Positions 16,638 through 24,882 of a stretch of DNA of 64,000 bases are shown here, piece after piece. Position 1 is the stretch's first letter; each line of letters starts with the position of its first letter. The position numbers and the translations under genes are program-made. The notes below the pieces were generated by a model that was not told the origin of the DNA, searched no databases, and saw only the letters and a program-made list of their open reading frames with translations. Source of the DNA: CADEEN01 sp963738425 (GTDB lineage Bacteria; Pseudomonadota; Gammaproteobacteria; Burkholderiales; Burkholderiaceae_C); the NCBI GenBank assembly GCA_963738425.1, contig CAVTWT010000003.1, positions 62,001 to 126,000 of the forward strand. The letters run 5' to 3'.

Positions 16638-17501
16638 TTACGAGAGGCCGAGCAGGCGCATCGCGTTCTGTTTCAAGATCAGCGGCTTCACGGCATCCTT
16701 GAAGCCGGCTTCTTCGAAGTCCGCGAGCCAGCGGTCGGGGGTGATCAGCGGGTAGTCGCTGCCGAACAGGATGCGGTCCTTGAGCAGCGTGTTGGCGTAC
16801 TGCACGAGCTGCGGCGGAAAGTACTTCGGGCTCCAGCCCGACAGGTCGATCCAGACGTTCGGCTTGTGCATCGCCAGCGAGATCGCTTCGTCCTGCCACG
16901 GCCAGGACGGGTGCGCGATCACGATCTGCATGTCGGGGAAGGCAATCGCCACGTCTTCGAGCAGCATCGGGTTGCTGTTCTGCAAGCGCAGGCCGCCGCC
17001 GCAGCGCATGCCCGAGCCGATGCCCGAGTGGCCGCTGTGGAACACGGCCGGCAGCTTGTGTTCGTTGATGACCTCGTAGATCGGCCAGGCCATCTTGTCG
17101 GCCGGCTCGAAGCCCTGCACCGTCGGGTGGAACTTGAAGCCCTTGACGCCGAACTCCTCGACCAGCTTGCGCGCTTCGCGCCCGCCCATCTTGCCCTTGT
17201 GCGGGTCGATTGAGCCGAAGGCGATCATGATGTCCGGATTCGCCAGCGCCGCCTCGGCGATCTCCTCGTTCGGGATGCGCCGGCGGCCCTGCTGCGATTC
17301 GGCATCGACGGTGAAGTTGACGAAGCCGATCTTCTTCTCGCGGTAGAAGTCGATCGTCTCCTGCATCGTCGGCCGCCGGCTCGACTTGAAGTACTTGTCG
17401 GCGGCGCGGTCGAACTCCTCGCCGTAGTTGTCGAACGGGTTGCGGCACGACACCTCGAGGTGGGTGTGCGTGTCGATGGCGATCAGGTCGGCGGTGTTCA
17501 T
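16638..17501 (-). CDS. Amidohydrolase family protein (amidohydro_2 / ACMSD-like)
   Basis: This 287-residue TIM-barrel protein has the metal-site pattern of the amidohydro_2 group: DTHTHLE at residues 9-15, KFHPTVQGF around 118, FHSGHSGIG around 147, IAHPSWPW around 185, and the last-strand aspartate in LFGSDYPLITPDRW. Members include ACMSD, gamma-resorcylate decarboxylase and 4-oxalomesaconate hydratase. They act by decarboxylation, hydration or hydrolysis. The ribosome-binding site GGAGACAGCACC precedes the ATG. It lies between the TctC receptor and a crotonase in the CoA-ligase operon, so a decarboxylase or hydrolase step on an aromatic or cyclic acid is plausible. Confidence 0.87.
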   Translation of the reverse strand: MNTADLIAIDTHTHLEVSCRNPFDNYGEEFDRAADKYFKSSRRPTMQETIDFYREKKIGFVNFTVDAESQQGRRRIPNEEIAEAALANPDIMIAFGSIDPHKGKMGGREARKLVEEFGVKGFKFHPTVQGFEPADKMAWPIYEVINEHKLPAVFHSGHSGIGSGMRCGGGLRLQNSNPMLLEDVAIAFPDMQIVIAHPSWPWQDEAISLAMHKPNVWIDLSGWSPKYFPPQLVQYANTLLKDRILFGSDYPLITPDRWLADFEEAGFKDAVKPLILKQNAMRLLGLS

Positions 17502-17512
17502 GGTGCTGTCTC

Positions 17513-18325
17513 CTACGCCTTCGTCACCTTGTGCGCGCGCTTTTCGAGGAAGGCGCGCACGCGCTCCTTGGCCGCTTCGTCGCCCTGCGCGATCGACGAG
17601 ATCAGCGACTCCATGAACAGGCCGTCGGCGGCCGGCAGGTCGGCGATGCGCGGCAGCGCCTGCGTGATCGCGTAGTTGGACAGCGGCGCGTTGGCGGCGA
17701 TCTTCTGCGCCAACTCCAACGCCCGGGCCAGGCCCTGGCCGTCGGCGACGAGGTACTGCGCGAAGCCCAGGCGCTCGCCGTCGGCGGCGTCGACGACGCG
17801 GCCGGTGAGCATCATGTCGGTGACGCGCGCCGCGCCGATCAGGCGCGTGATGCGCACCGAGCCGCCGCCGCCGAGGAAGATGCCGCGCGTGCCTTCCGGC
17901 AGGCCGTAGAAGGCCGAAGCCTCGGCGACGCGGATGTGGGCGCACGAAGCCAGTTCGAGCCCGCCGCCGACGACGGCGCCATGCAGCACCGCGATCACCG
18001 GCACCGGGCCGTATTGAATGGCGTCGAAGCAGGCATGCCAGGCGCGCGAATGCGACATGCCTTCGGTGACGGTGCGCTCGCTGACTTCGGAGAGGTCGAG
18101 GCCGGCGCAGAAGTGTTCACCCTCGCCACTGAGCATCGCGACGCGGATGTCCTTGGGCATGTTGACGAAGACGGTGTGCAGTTGCGCCAACAGCTCATCG
18201 CTGATCGAGTTGCGCTTGGCGGGGCGGGCCAGGCGCACGTGCAGCACCGGGCCGGCGCGTTCGAGTTTGAGCAGCGGCAGCGCGGCCAGCGGGCCGCTCG
18301 GGGCGTTCAGGGGTTCGAGTGTCAT
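17513..18325 (-). CDS. Enoyl-CoA hydratase/isomerase family protein
   Basis: This 270-residue crotonase has the oxyanion-hole segment HFCAGLDLSEV (about residue 71), and both catalytic-type glutamates in VVGGGLELASC and YGLPEGTRGIFLGGG. The ATG at 18325 is preceded by AGGAACCCC. It follows the CoA-ligase gene by about 20 bases and precedes the amidohydrolase gene. With a feruloyl-CoA-synthase-type ligase next door, an enoyl-CoA hydratase or hydratase/aldolase role on a phenylpropenoyl-CoA is likely. It is clearly different in sequence from the crotonase encoded at the operon end. Confidence 0.9.
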   Translation of the reverse strand: MTLEPLNAPSGPLAALPLLKLERAGPVLHVRLARPAKRNSISDELLAQLHTVFVNMPKDIRVAMLSGEGEHFCAGLDLSEVSERTVTEGMSHSRAWHACFDAIQYGPVPVIAVLHGAVVGGGLELASCAHIRVAEASAFYGLPEGTRGIFLGGGGSVRITRLIGAARVTDMMLTGRVVDAADGERLGFAQYLVADGQGLARALELAQKIAANAPLSNYAITQALPRIADLPAADGLFMESLISSIAQGDEAAKERVRAFLEKRAHKVTKA

Positions 18326-18345
18326 GGGGTTCCTATCGCGGTTTC

Positions 18346-20152
18346 TCAAGGACGGATCACGCGGGCGTCCGCCGGCGCCGCATACAGCGCCTCGACGTCG
18401 GCAGCCCGGCGTTGCAGCACCAGGCGCTGGTTGATGTAGCCCTTGTCGGTGATCTCTCCGGCGGCCATGCTGGGCGAGTCGGGCAGCACCAGCGCGCGCG
18501 TCGGCGTTTGCGACGAGCCCGCGCCCTCGGCTTTCATCGCCCGCAAGCCGGCGCGGATGTGCTCGGCCAGCGTGTCGGCCGGCAGCGCCCGCGCGGCCTC
18601 TGTGACGAAGACCAGCGCGCCGATCTCGCTGCGATCGTGGCCGGTGATGACGACGTCGGTGATCAGCGGCGCGAGCGCGTTGACCACATGCACGCGCAAC
18701 GTTCCCACCGACACCCAGGTGCCGCTGGTGAGTTTGAAGTCTTCGGCGACGCGGCCGTTGAAGACGATGCCTGAGTTGCTGTCGTTCTCGTCGAGCAGAT
18801 AGCCGGCGTCACCGATCTTGTAGTAGCCGTCTTCGTCGAAGGCGTCTTTCGTGGCGGCGGCGTTGTCGCGGTAGCCGGTGAAGATGTGGTCGCCCTTGAC
18901 GCGCATCTCCAGCTTGCCGCCGTTGGGCAGGAACTTGACCACAGCGCCCGGCAGCGGCAGGCCGATCACCCCCGGGCGGTCGAGCTTCCAGTTGGCGAAG
19001 GTGATGGCCGGTGAGGTTTCGGTCGAGCCCCAGCTCGTCGTCAGCCACAGCGGCTCGCTGCGCACCTTGGCAGCCACCGCTTCGAGCCGCTTCCAGGTGG
19101 CTTCAGGCATGCCGGCGCCAGCGTAGAAGACCATCTTCAGTGGGCCGAAGAAGCGACGTGCGAGCTCGGCATCGGCTTCGAGCGTGGGCAGCATCATCTC
19201 GTAGCCGCGCGGCACGTTGAAATACACCGTGGGCTGCACCTGACGCAAGTGGGCGAGGGTCTTGTCGATCGCGCCCGGTAGCGGCTTGCCGTCGTCGATG
19301 TACATCGTGCCGCCGTTGCGCAACACCATGTTGACGTTGTGATTGCCGCCGAAGGTGTGGCTCCACGGCAGCCAGTCGAGCAGCACCGGTTTGTCGTGCT
19401 CCAGAAAGCGCAGCGTCTGCGCCAGCATCTGCTGGTTGGCGCACAACATGCGGTGGGTGTTGATGACGACCTTGGGGTGGCCGGTGGAGCCCGAGGTCAG
19501 CAGGTACTTGGCATGGGTGTCGGGCGTGACGGCGTCGAACGCGGCGCGCACGGCCGGCGTTTCAGCCGTCTCCAGCAGTTGGGTGAAGGGCAGCGCACCG
19601 GCATGCTTGTCGGCGCCCTGGCTGAACACCGCGACGAGGCCCTCGACGCCGCAGCCGACCAGCGGCGCGCCGTACACCGAAGCATCCGAGCCGTACACCA
19701 GCGCCGGCTGCAGGGTTTGCAGGATGCCGTGGATCTTGCTGAACTCGCCGTTGCGCCAAGCGGCTGTAGCCGCTGCTCACGGTGCAGACCGCGCGGCCGA
19801 CGTGCAGCGCGGCGAGCATCAGCAGCAGATGGTCGAGCGAGTTGTCGGACAGCACGACGACCGGCCGGCCCGCCGGCAGCTTCATGTCGAGCAGCGACTG
19901 CGCCACCGCGCCGACCTTTTGGCGCAGCGCCGACCAGGTCAGCACCGTCCAGCCGCTGCCCGCCGGTTCGGCGAAGGCCGGCGCATCGGGCGTCTCGCGC
20001 GCCCAGCGTTCGAGCCACTCGCCGACGCAGCGCGCGTACGGCGCCAGCGGCTCCGGGTGGTGCAGCGTGAACGCGCCGCCGCCGAGATCGGTTCTGACCG
20101 TGCGCGGCGGTGCCAGTTGGCTCGAATCGTCGAAGAGGCCGGGAGGCGACAT
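18346..20152 (-). CDS. Feruloyl-CoA synthase-like AMP-dependent ligase, one frameshift
   Basis: Two overlapping frames join into one ligase of about 600 residues. The N-terminal part runs from the ATG at 20152 through TWSALRQKVGAVAQSL, PVVVLSDNSLDHLLLM and VSSGYSRL. At about 19749-19756 an extra base shifts the frame, and the sequence continues GEFSKIHGILQTLQPALVYG. The adenylation motif is LLTSGSTGHPKVVINT. DWLPWSHTFGGNHN, GGTMYIDDGKPLPG and WGSTETSPAI match the feruloyl-CoA synthase branch. Such enzymes make CoA thioesters of hydroxycinnamic acids with ATP. It is first in its operon, directly behind a TetR-type operator. The assignment to ferulate itself is inference. Confidence 0.85.
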
Positions 20153-20161
20153 GACTCACTC

Positions 20162-20177
20162 CATACACATGTGTATG
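20162..20177. promoter_or_regulatory. Probable TetR operator, copy 1
   Basis: CATACACATGTGTATG is a perfect 16-base palindrome 10 bases upstream of the ligase start. A second copy with 14 of 16 bases identical lies 76 bases away, before the tetR gene. Confidence 0.85.
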
Positions 20178-20237
20178 TGTCTGGAGCGGATGCTAGGGGC
20201 TCGTTGCCAGCAGCGCATCAGGGTTTGCCCGGGTTTC

Positions 20238-20253
20238 CGTACAGATGTGTATG
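20238..20253. promoter_or_regulatory. Probable TetR operator, copy 2
   Basis: CGTACAGATGTGTATG matches the palindrome at 20162 at 14 of 16 positions. It lies 18 bases before the TetR gene start, consistent with autoregulation. Confidence 0.78.
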
Positions 20254-20270
20254 GCATCATTTCGTCAACC

Positions 20271-20924
20271 ATGCCGACTGCCCTGAAGACCCCACCCGCC
20301 AAGCGCTCGCCCGGCAAATCTCGCGTCAAGGCGCGCAGCGCGCCAGCCACCGACAGCGAGCGCGCGCAGCTCACACCCGAAACCTGGGTCGAAGCCGCGA
20401 CGCAGGTGCTCGTCAATGAGGGCATCGACCATGTCCGTGTCGATGTCCTGGCGCAGCAGCTCGGCGTCACGCGTGGCAGCTTCTATTGGCACTTCCGCGA
20501 TCGCGAAGACCTGCTGCGGCGCGTGCTCGCCGCTTGGCGCGAGCGCGCCACCGAGCAACTGACGGCGCGGCTGGAGCGTGCCCACACGGATCCGCAAGCG
20601 CAGATCCGCGACGTCATCTCGCTGCCGTTTCGCGGCCGCGCCGCGGCGCAGGCGGCGCGCATCGAACTGGCGATCCGCGCCTGGGCGCGGCGCGACGACC
20701 GGGCGCGTGCCGCCGTCGATGAAGCCGATGCGAGCCGCATCGCGTACCACGTGCAGCTGTTCTCGGCACTGGGCTTCGAGCGCAGCGAGGCCCGTTCGCG
20801 AGCCTTCGTGCTCTACGGCTACGAAGTCGCCGAGTCGCTGTTGCACCGCCAGGGTAGTGAGGAACAGCGCCGCGCTCGTGCCGTGCTGGTCGAACAGTTG
20901 CTGACGCGCAAGACAGACAACTGA
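20271..20924 (+). CDS. TetR/AcrR family transcriptional regulator
   Basis: The 217-residue protein has a basic leader of about 35 residues and then the TetR DNA-binding domain, with AATQVLVNEGIDHVRVDVLAQQLG and the recognition segment VTRGSFYWHFRDREDLLRRVL. The C-terminal helical domain should bind a ligand, in this setting probably a CoA thioester. It is divergent from the CoA-ligase operon, and two copies of one palindrome fill the gap. Repression of the operon and of its own gene is the simplest reading. Confidence 0.92.
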   Translation: MPTALKTPPAKRSPGKSRVKARSAPATDSERAQLTPETWVEAATQVLVNEGIDHVRVDVLAQQLGVTRGSFYWHFRDREDLLRRVLAAWRERATEQLTARLERAHTDPQAQIRDVISLPFRGRAAAQAARIELAIRAWARRDDRARAAVDEADASRIAYHVQLFSALGFERSEARSRAFVLYGYEVAESLLHRQGSEEQRRARAVLVEQLLTRKTDN

Positions 20925-20956
20925 GCGGCGCCACGCCGGCGCGTACTGAAAACGGC

Positions 20957-20986
20957 TGTCACGTTTTCGAGGTGGCTTGCGACAGA
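20957..20986 (+). promoter_or_regulatory. Putative ECF sigma-factor promoter for the DUF4148-like gene
   Basis: TGTCACG at 20957 and CGACAGA at 20980 are separated by exactly 16 bases. The same pair with the same spacing (TGTCACG-N16-CGACTGA) stands before the zinc-finger gene at 22213. The intervening ECF sigma gene is the obvious candidate to use both. Confidence 0.75.
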
Positions 20987-21092
20987 CGTGAGGACAGCAG
21001 AGCCCAACCGGCAACGCTGCCGCGGATCGTTCCTCCAAAGCAGGTCCGTGATGTCTCTCAACGCTGATTCACTTCATTCCAGGAGCCAGACC

Positions 21093-21437
21093 ATGAAAGC
21101 CGTTCTTGCCACCATCGCCCTGTCCGTCGTTTCCGCCGTCTCGTTCGCCAAGTCCGCGCCGACCGCCGCCTCGGCCGACAACCTGCCCGCGGTGCAACTC
21201 GTCTTCCAGGGCGACAGCGTCGCGCCGCTGTACACGTCGCCGCTGACGCGGACGCGCGCCGAGGTCATCGCCGAGCTCAAGGATTCGCAGGCCCGCATGG
21301 ACTACGTGTTCATGGGCGACACCTGGGTGCCGCGCAGCGTGTTCATGAGCGAGCGTTCGAGCGCAGAGGTGCGTGCCGAAGCCGCGCGCTACAACCGCCT
21401 GGCGGCGCTGCGTTCGGGCAGCGAAAGCCGCAACTGA
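21093..21437 (+). CDS. Small exported DUF4148-like protein
   Basis: The 114-residue protein begins at the ATG at 21093, preceded by AGGAGCCAGACC, an excellent ribosome-binding site. A 19-residue signal peptide ends near VSFAKS. The mature part holds TRTRAEVIAELKDSQARMDY and then RSSAEVRAEAARYNRL, two copies of the T/R-x-x-V-x-A-E-L type motif seen in DUF4148 proteins of Burkholderiales. The function is unknown. Its leader contains an ECF-type promoter shared with the neighbouring anti-sigma candidate, so it is probably an envelope-stress or similar regulon member. Confidence 0.75.
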   Translation: MKAVLATIALSVVSAVSFAKSAPTAASADNLPAVQLVFQGDSVAPLYTSPLTRTRAEVIAELKDSQARMDYVFMGDTWVPRSVFMSERSSAEVRAEAARYNRLAALRSGSESRN

Positions 21438-21460
21438 CCAGCGTCAGCGGCACGTGCCTC

Positions 21461-22048
21461 TCAGGCGCGTGCCGTCTTCTTTCCGCCGGCGAACCAGTGT
21501 TGCTGCATGCACTCGCGAAGCGACATGCGGGCACGGTGAAGGATCGTGCGCACGTTGTCGGCCGACAGGCCAAGCCGCTCGCGGATCTCGTCGCTTTCGA
21601 AGCCGAGCCACTCGCGCATCATGAAGACACGCCGCGTCTGCGCGGGCAGGCAGGACAGGCAACCGTCGAGCGCCTGCATCATCTGCCTGCGTTCGCTCGC
21701 TTGTTCTGGCTGCTGCCACTCGGGCACCGCTTCGCGCCAATGGCCGCTCTCGTCGAACTGATCGGCCAGCGCGGCGTCGATCGCCGCTTCACCCGCATCG
21801 GGCAACTGCGTCTCGCGCCTGGCGGTCGGCGAGCGGTACCAGTCGGCGACCTTGTGGCGCAGGATCGAGATCGCCCAGGTGGACAGCGCGGCGTCGCCGC
21901 GGTAGCTGGCCGATTGCTGGACGACGGCGATCAGCGTGTCCTGCACCAGGTCTTCGGCGTGAGCGCCGTCGTATACCGCCAGACGGGCCTGGCGCATCAA
22001 GCGCTGGCGCAGCGCGGGCAGTTCGGATTCGAGAAGGGTGGTGTCCAT
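21461..22048 (-). CDS. ECF-type RNA polymerase sigma factor
   Basis: This 195-residue protein has sigma region 2 with AEDLVQDTLIAVVQQ and the core-binding/-10 recognition stretch ALSTWAISILRHKVADWYR (about residues 55-73). Region 4 has LSCLPAQTRRVFMMREWLGFESDEI and LSADNVRTILHRARMSLRECM. No regions 1 or 3 are present, as is usual for ECF factors. It is divergent from a zinc-finger protein gene that could be its anti-sigma factor. I do not find the TGTCACG-type promoter in front of the sigma gene itself. Confidence 0.93.
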   Translation of the reverse strand: MDTTLLESELPALRQRLMRQARLAVYDGAHAEDLVQDTLIAVVQQSASYRGDAALSTWAISILRHKVADWYRSPTARRETQLPDAGEAAIDAALADQFDESGHWREAVPEWQQPEQASERRQMMQALDGCLSCLPAQTRRVFMMREWLGFESDEIRERLGLSADNVRTILHRARMSLRECMQQHWFAGGKKTARA

Positions 22049-22113
22049 GGCGCGTGGGTCTGCAGCGGGTAGGCGTCAGTCGCGGTCGCCTGTAATGAAT
22101 TACGCTGCAGATG

Positions 22114-22143
22114 TGTCACGTTTTAGGGGCTTTGCGCGACTGA
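22114..22143 (+). promoter_or_regulatory. Putative ECF sigma-factor promoter for the zinc-finger gene
   Basis: TGTCACG at 22114 and CGACTGA at 22137 are separated by 16 bases, exactly as in the promoter at 20957. The first four spacer bases (TTTT) are also shared. It points toward the gene at 22213. Confidence 0.75.
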
Positions 22144-22212
22144 CGCAACAGGCGTTCGATCGACGAGGGGAGTCGGGCGCCGGCTGGAAGTCCCCCAGAT
22201 ACGAGGTTCACC

Positions 22213-22431
22213 ATGGGATGGATGCAGCACACCTGCCAGCAGGCCGCTGAACTGTTGTCGTTGCGACGCGACGAGCCACTGGGGGTGTGGCGGTCGTTGA
22301 CGCTCAAGCTGCATCTGCGTGTGTGCGGCGATTGCCAGCAGGTCGAGCGTCAGCTCGACCAGTTGGGCAGCATGAGCGGCGCGTTGTGGCATGGCACTGA
22401 CGCGACCGGTGACGACGATGCTCAGCGGTAG
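22213..22431 (+). CDS. Small zf-HC2 protein, putative anti-sigma factor
   Basis: The 72-residue protein contains the zinc-binding pattern of anti-sigma factors: HTCQQAAELLS at residues 6-16 and LKLHLRVCGDCQQ at about 31-43, that is, one Cys, then His-x3-Cys-x2-Cys. It has no membrane segment, so it should be a soluble ZAS-type anti-sigma factor. Stand-alone zf-HC2 proteins of this size usually follow an ECF gene in the same operon. Here the gene is divergent from it. Its end overlaps the CoA-ligase-type gene on the other strand by 10 bases. Confidence 0.8.
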   Translation: MGWMQHTCQQAAELLSLRRDEPLGVWRSLTLKLHLRVCGDCQQVERQLDQLGSMSGALWHGTDATGDDDAQR

Positions 22432-23687
22432 CTGCGTGCGTCCTCGATCACCTTGCCGTCGTTGGCGAGTTCACCCGGGCGCTTGAAGGCCACGGTGCCG
22501 CGCAACTTGGTGATGTCGCGCAGCGTGCTGGCCACGCTGTCGGCCAGGCCCTCGGGGGCACCGTGCGCGATTTCGGCGAACAGCGTCATGCGGTCTTCGG
22601 CCATCTCGCCTTCGACGACCAGGCGCGCTCGTGCGATCTCTGGGTGGCGCTTGACCACTTCGGCGATCTGGCTGGCGTGCACGAACATGCCACGCACCTT
22701 GGCCGTCTGGTCGGCGCGGCCGAGCCAGCCTTTGATGCGTGCGTTGGTGCGGCCCGTGGGGCAGCGGCCGGGCAGCACGGCCGAGAGATCACCGGTGCCG
22801 AAGCGGATCAGTGGGTAGTCGGCATTGAGCGCGGTCACGACCACTTCGCCGACATCGCCTTCGGGCACCGGGTCGTCCGAGCCGGGGCGCACGATCTCGA
22901 CGATCACGCCTTCGTCGAGCACCAGGCCTTCGCGTGCGCTCGTTTCGTAGGCGATCAGGCCGAGGTCGGCCGTGGCGTAGCACTGGTAGCCGGCGATGCC
23001 GCGCTCGGCAAGCCAGTCGCGCAGGCTGGGTGGAAAGGCTTCGCCGCCGAGCAGGGCCTTCTTCACCGACGCGATGTTGACGCCGGTCTCGGCAGCCTTC
23101 TCGACGAGGATCTTCAGGAAGCTCGGCGTGCCGATATAAGCATCGGGCTTCAGCTCGGCCATCGCCTGCAGTTGCAGTTCGGTGTTGCCGACACCGCCAG
23201 GGAAGACGGTGCAACCGAGCGCCAGGGCGCCGGACTCCATCATCAAGCCGCCGGGCGTGAGGTGGTACGAAAAGCAGTTGTGCGCCAGGTCGCCTTCGCG
23301 CAGGCCGGCGGCGAACAGCGCGCGCGCCAGGCGCCAGTAGTCGCGCGCAGAGGACTCCGGTTCGTAGATCGGACCCGGCGACTGGTACACACGCTGTGCG
23401 CGGCGAGCGCGTGGCAGCGCACGCCAGCCGAGTGCGGAGAAGCCACCGAACGGATCGGTGGCGACCGAAGCGCGCTGGCGTTCCAGCAGTTGCGACTTGC
23501 GCGTCACCGGCAAGGCGGCCAGTGCGGCGCGTGACGTGATCGCAGCGGCATCGATGCCGGCCAGCCTGTCGCCGAACGCTGCCGTGGCCTGCGCCGCACG
23601 CAGCTGTGCCGGCAAGGCGGCCATCAACGCGGCTTCACGCGCCGACGGGTCGCGCGACTCGAGCGCGTCAAAAAACAGGCCGTTCAC
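22422..23687 (-). CDS. Phenylacetate-CoA ligase (PaaK)-family protein
   Basis: This 421-residue protein belongs to the PaaK-like adenylate-forming group. It has QSPGPIYEPESSARDYWRLA in the N-terminal part, FSYHLTPGGLMMESGALALG, then AYIGTPSFLKILVEKA, LLGGEAFPPSLRDWL, RFGTGDLSAVLPG and KVRGMFVHASQIAEV. Family members join aryl or acyl acids to CoA with ATP. The GTG start at 23687 overlaps the preceding stop as GTGA, showing translational coupling with the 98-residue gene. It is the distal gene of the liv-type transporter cluster and may activate the imported acid. Confidence 0.85.
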   Translation of the reverse strand: MNGLFFDALESRDPSAREAALMAALPAQLRAAQATAAFGDRLAGIDAAAITSRAALAALPVTRKSQLLERQRASVATDPFGGFSALGWRALPRARRAQRVYQSPGPIYEPESSARDYWRLARALFAAGLREGDLAHNCFSYHLTPGGLMMESGALALGCTVFPGGVGNTELQLQAMAELKPDAYIGTPSFLKILVEKAAETGVNIASVKKALLGGEAFPPSLRDWLAERGIAGYQCYATADLGLIAYETSAREGLVLDEGVIVEIVRPGSDDPVPEGDVGEVVVTALNADYPLIRFGTGDLSAVLPGRCPTGRTNARIKGWLGRADQTAKVRGMFVHASQIAEVVKRHPEIARARLVVEGEMAEDRMTLFAEIAHGAPEGLADSVASTLRDITKLRGTVAFKRPGELANDGKVIEDARSYR

Positions 23688-23980
23688 TCCTCGCTCTCCC
23701 ACTTCGACAGACGCTTCTTGACCTCGTCGAGCAGCTTGCGCTGATCGGCCGCGGACGCCACGGGCAGGCGGTCCCACTCGGGTGTCAGCATCAGGCGGCG
23801 TGCCAGCCTGGCGTTGATCGCTGCGCCCTCGACGGCCAACTCGACCACCCGTTTGCCACGCAGCTCGTACGCGTTGCCGCGCTCGGCGAGCTTCAGGTCA
23901 CGCAGCGCGCGCTTGATCGTCACCAGCGCGTTGTCGGCGTTGAACGGCGGTGGCGCAAAGCCGAGATCATCCGAGCTCAT
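23684..23980 (-). CDS. Conserved-looking 98-residue hypothetical protein
   Basis: The protein is soluble, charged and mostly helical: DNALVTIKRALRDLKLAERG, then YELRGKRVVELAVEGAAINARLARRL, then a C-terminal DQRKLLDEVKKRLSKWES. I recognise no family. It is locked between livF and the PaaK-family gene and overlaps the latter by 4 bases, so it is probably a small partner protein of this transport and activation cluster. Codon use looks the same as in its neighbours. Confidence 0.75.
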   Translation of the reverse strand: MSSDDLGFAPPPFNADNALVTIKRALRDLKLAERGNAYELRGKRVVELAVEGAAINARLARRLMLTPEWDRLPVASAADQRKLLDEVKKRLSKWESEE

Positions 23981-24050
23981 GTTGCCCCCAAGGCCCTCTG
24001 GGCCGGCCCCCCGAGGGGGCGCGAGCGCTTTCGGAGCGGCCGTGCAGCGC
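23981..24050. repeat. GC-rich REP-like intergenic repeat, variant
   Basis: The gap between livF and the 98-residue gene holds GGCCCCCCGAGGGGGCGCGAG followed by the hairpin-like GCGCTTTCGGAGCGGCCG. It shares the C-run, CGAG, G-run core with the repeats at 24883, 39530 and 62475. Confidence 0.55.
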
Positions 24051-24857
24051 TCATGACAACCAGCGCTTGCGCCGCTTGTAGCTCTTCACGTCCTTGAAGC
24101 TCTTGCGGTCGCCGCCGCCCATGCCGAGATAGAACTCCTTCACGTCCTCGTTCTCGCGCAGGTTTTTCGCCTCGCCATCCATCACCACGCGGCCGTTCTC
24201 CAGGATGTAGCCGTAGTCGGCGTAGCGCAGCGCCATGTTGGTGTTCTGCTCGGCAAGCAGGAAGGTCACCTTCTCGCGCTGGTTCAGGTCCTTGACGATC
24301 TCGAACACCTCTTCGACGATCTGCGGCGCCAGGCCCATCGACGGCTCGTCGAGCAGCACCATCTTCGGCTCGGCCATCAGCGCGCGGCCGATGGCGCACA
24401 TCTGCTGCTCGCCGCCCGAGGTGTAGGCGGCCTGCGACGTGCGCCGCTGTTTCAGCCGCGGGAAGTAGTTGTAGACCTTGTCGAGCGTGCGCGCCACGCC
24501 GGCCTTGCCATCCTTGCGCGTGTAGGCGCCGGTGAGCAGGTTCTCCTCGATCGTCAGGTGCGCGAAGCAATGGCGGCCCTCCATCACCTGGATCACGCCG
24601 CGATTGACCATCTGCGACGTCGACAGCTTCTCGATGCGCTCGCCGCGCAACTCGATCGAGCCCTTGGTGACCTCGCCGCGCTCGCCGGCGAGCAGGTTGC
24701 TCACCGCGCGCAATGTCGTCGTCTTGCCGGCGCCGTTGCCGCCGAGCAGCGCCACGACGCCGCCTTCGGGTACCTGCAACGACACACCCTTCAACACCAG
24801 GATGACGTGGTTGTAGATGACCTCGATGCCGTTGACGTTGAGAAGAACGGCGCTCAT
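24051..24857 (-). CDS. livF: Branched-chain-type ABC transporter ATP-binding protein LivF
   Basis: The 268-residue ATPase has Walker A GGNGAGKTT (about residue 39), Q-loop VIQVMEGRHCF, signature YTSGGEQQM and Walker B MVLLDEPSMGLAP. LivF proteins end soon after the H-loop, but this one has a basic extension of about 30 residues (DRKSFKDVKSYKRRKRW). The LRAVSNLLAGERGEVTKGSIEL context is typical of LivF rather than LivG. It should pair with the LivG encoded upstream in the same cluster to drive the LivHM permease. Confidence 0.92.
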   Translation of the reverse strand: MSAVLLNVNGIEVIYNHVILVLKGVSLQVPEGGVVALLGGNGAGKTTTLRAVSNLLAGERGEVTKGSIELRGERIEKLSTSQMVNRGVIQVMEGRHCFAHLTIEENLLTGAYTRKDGKAGVARTLDKVYNYFPRLKQRRTSQAAYTSGGEQQMCAIGRALMAEPKMVLLDEPSMGLAPQIVEEVFEIVKDLNQREKVTFLLAEQNTNMALRYADYGYILENGRVVMDGEAKNLRENEDVKEFYLGMGGGDRKSFKDVKSYKRRKRWLS

Positions 24858-24882
24858 GCCGCAACGGTCCTTTCAAGCAGGT

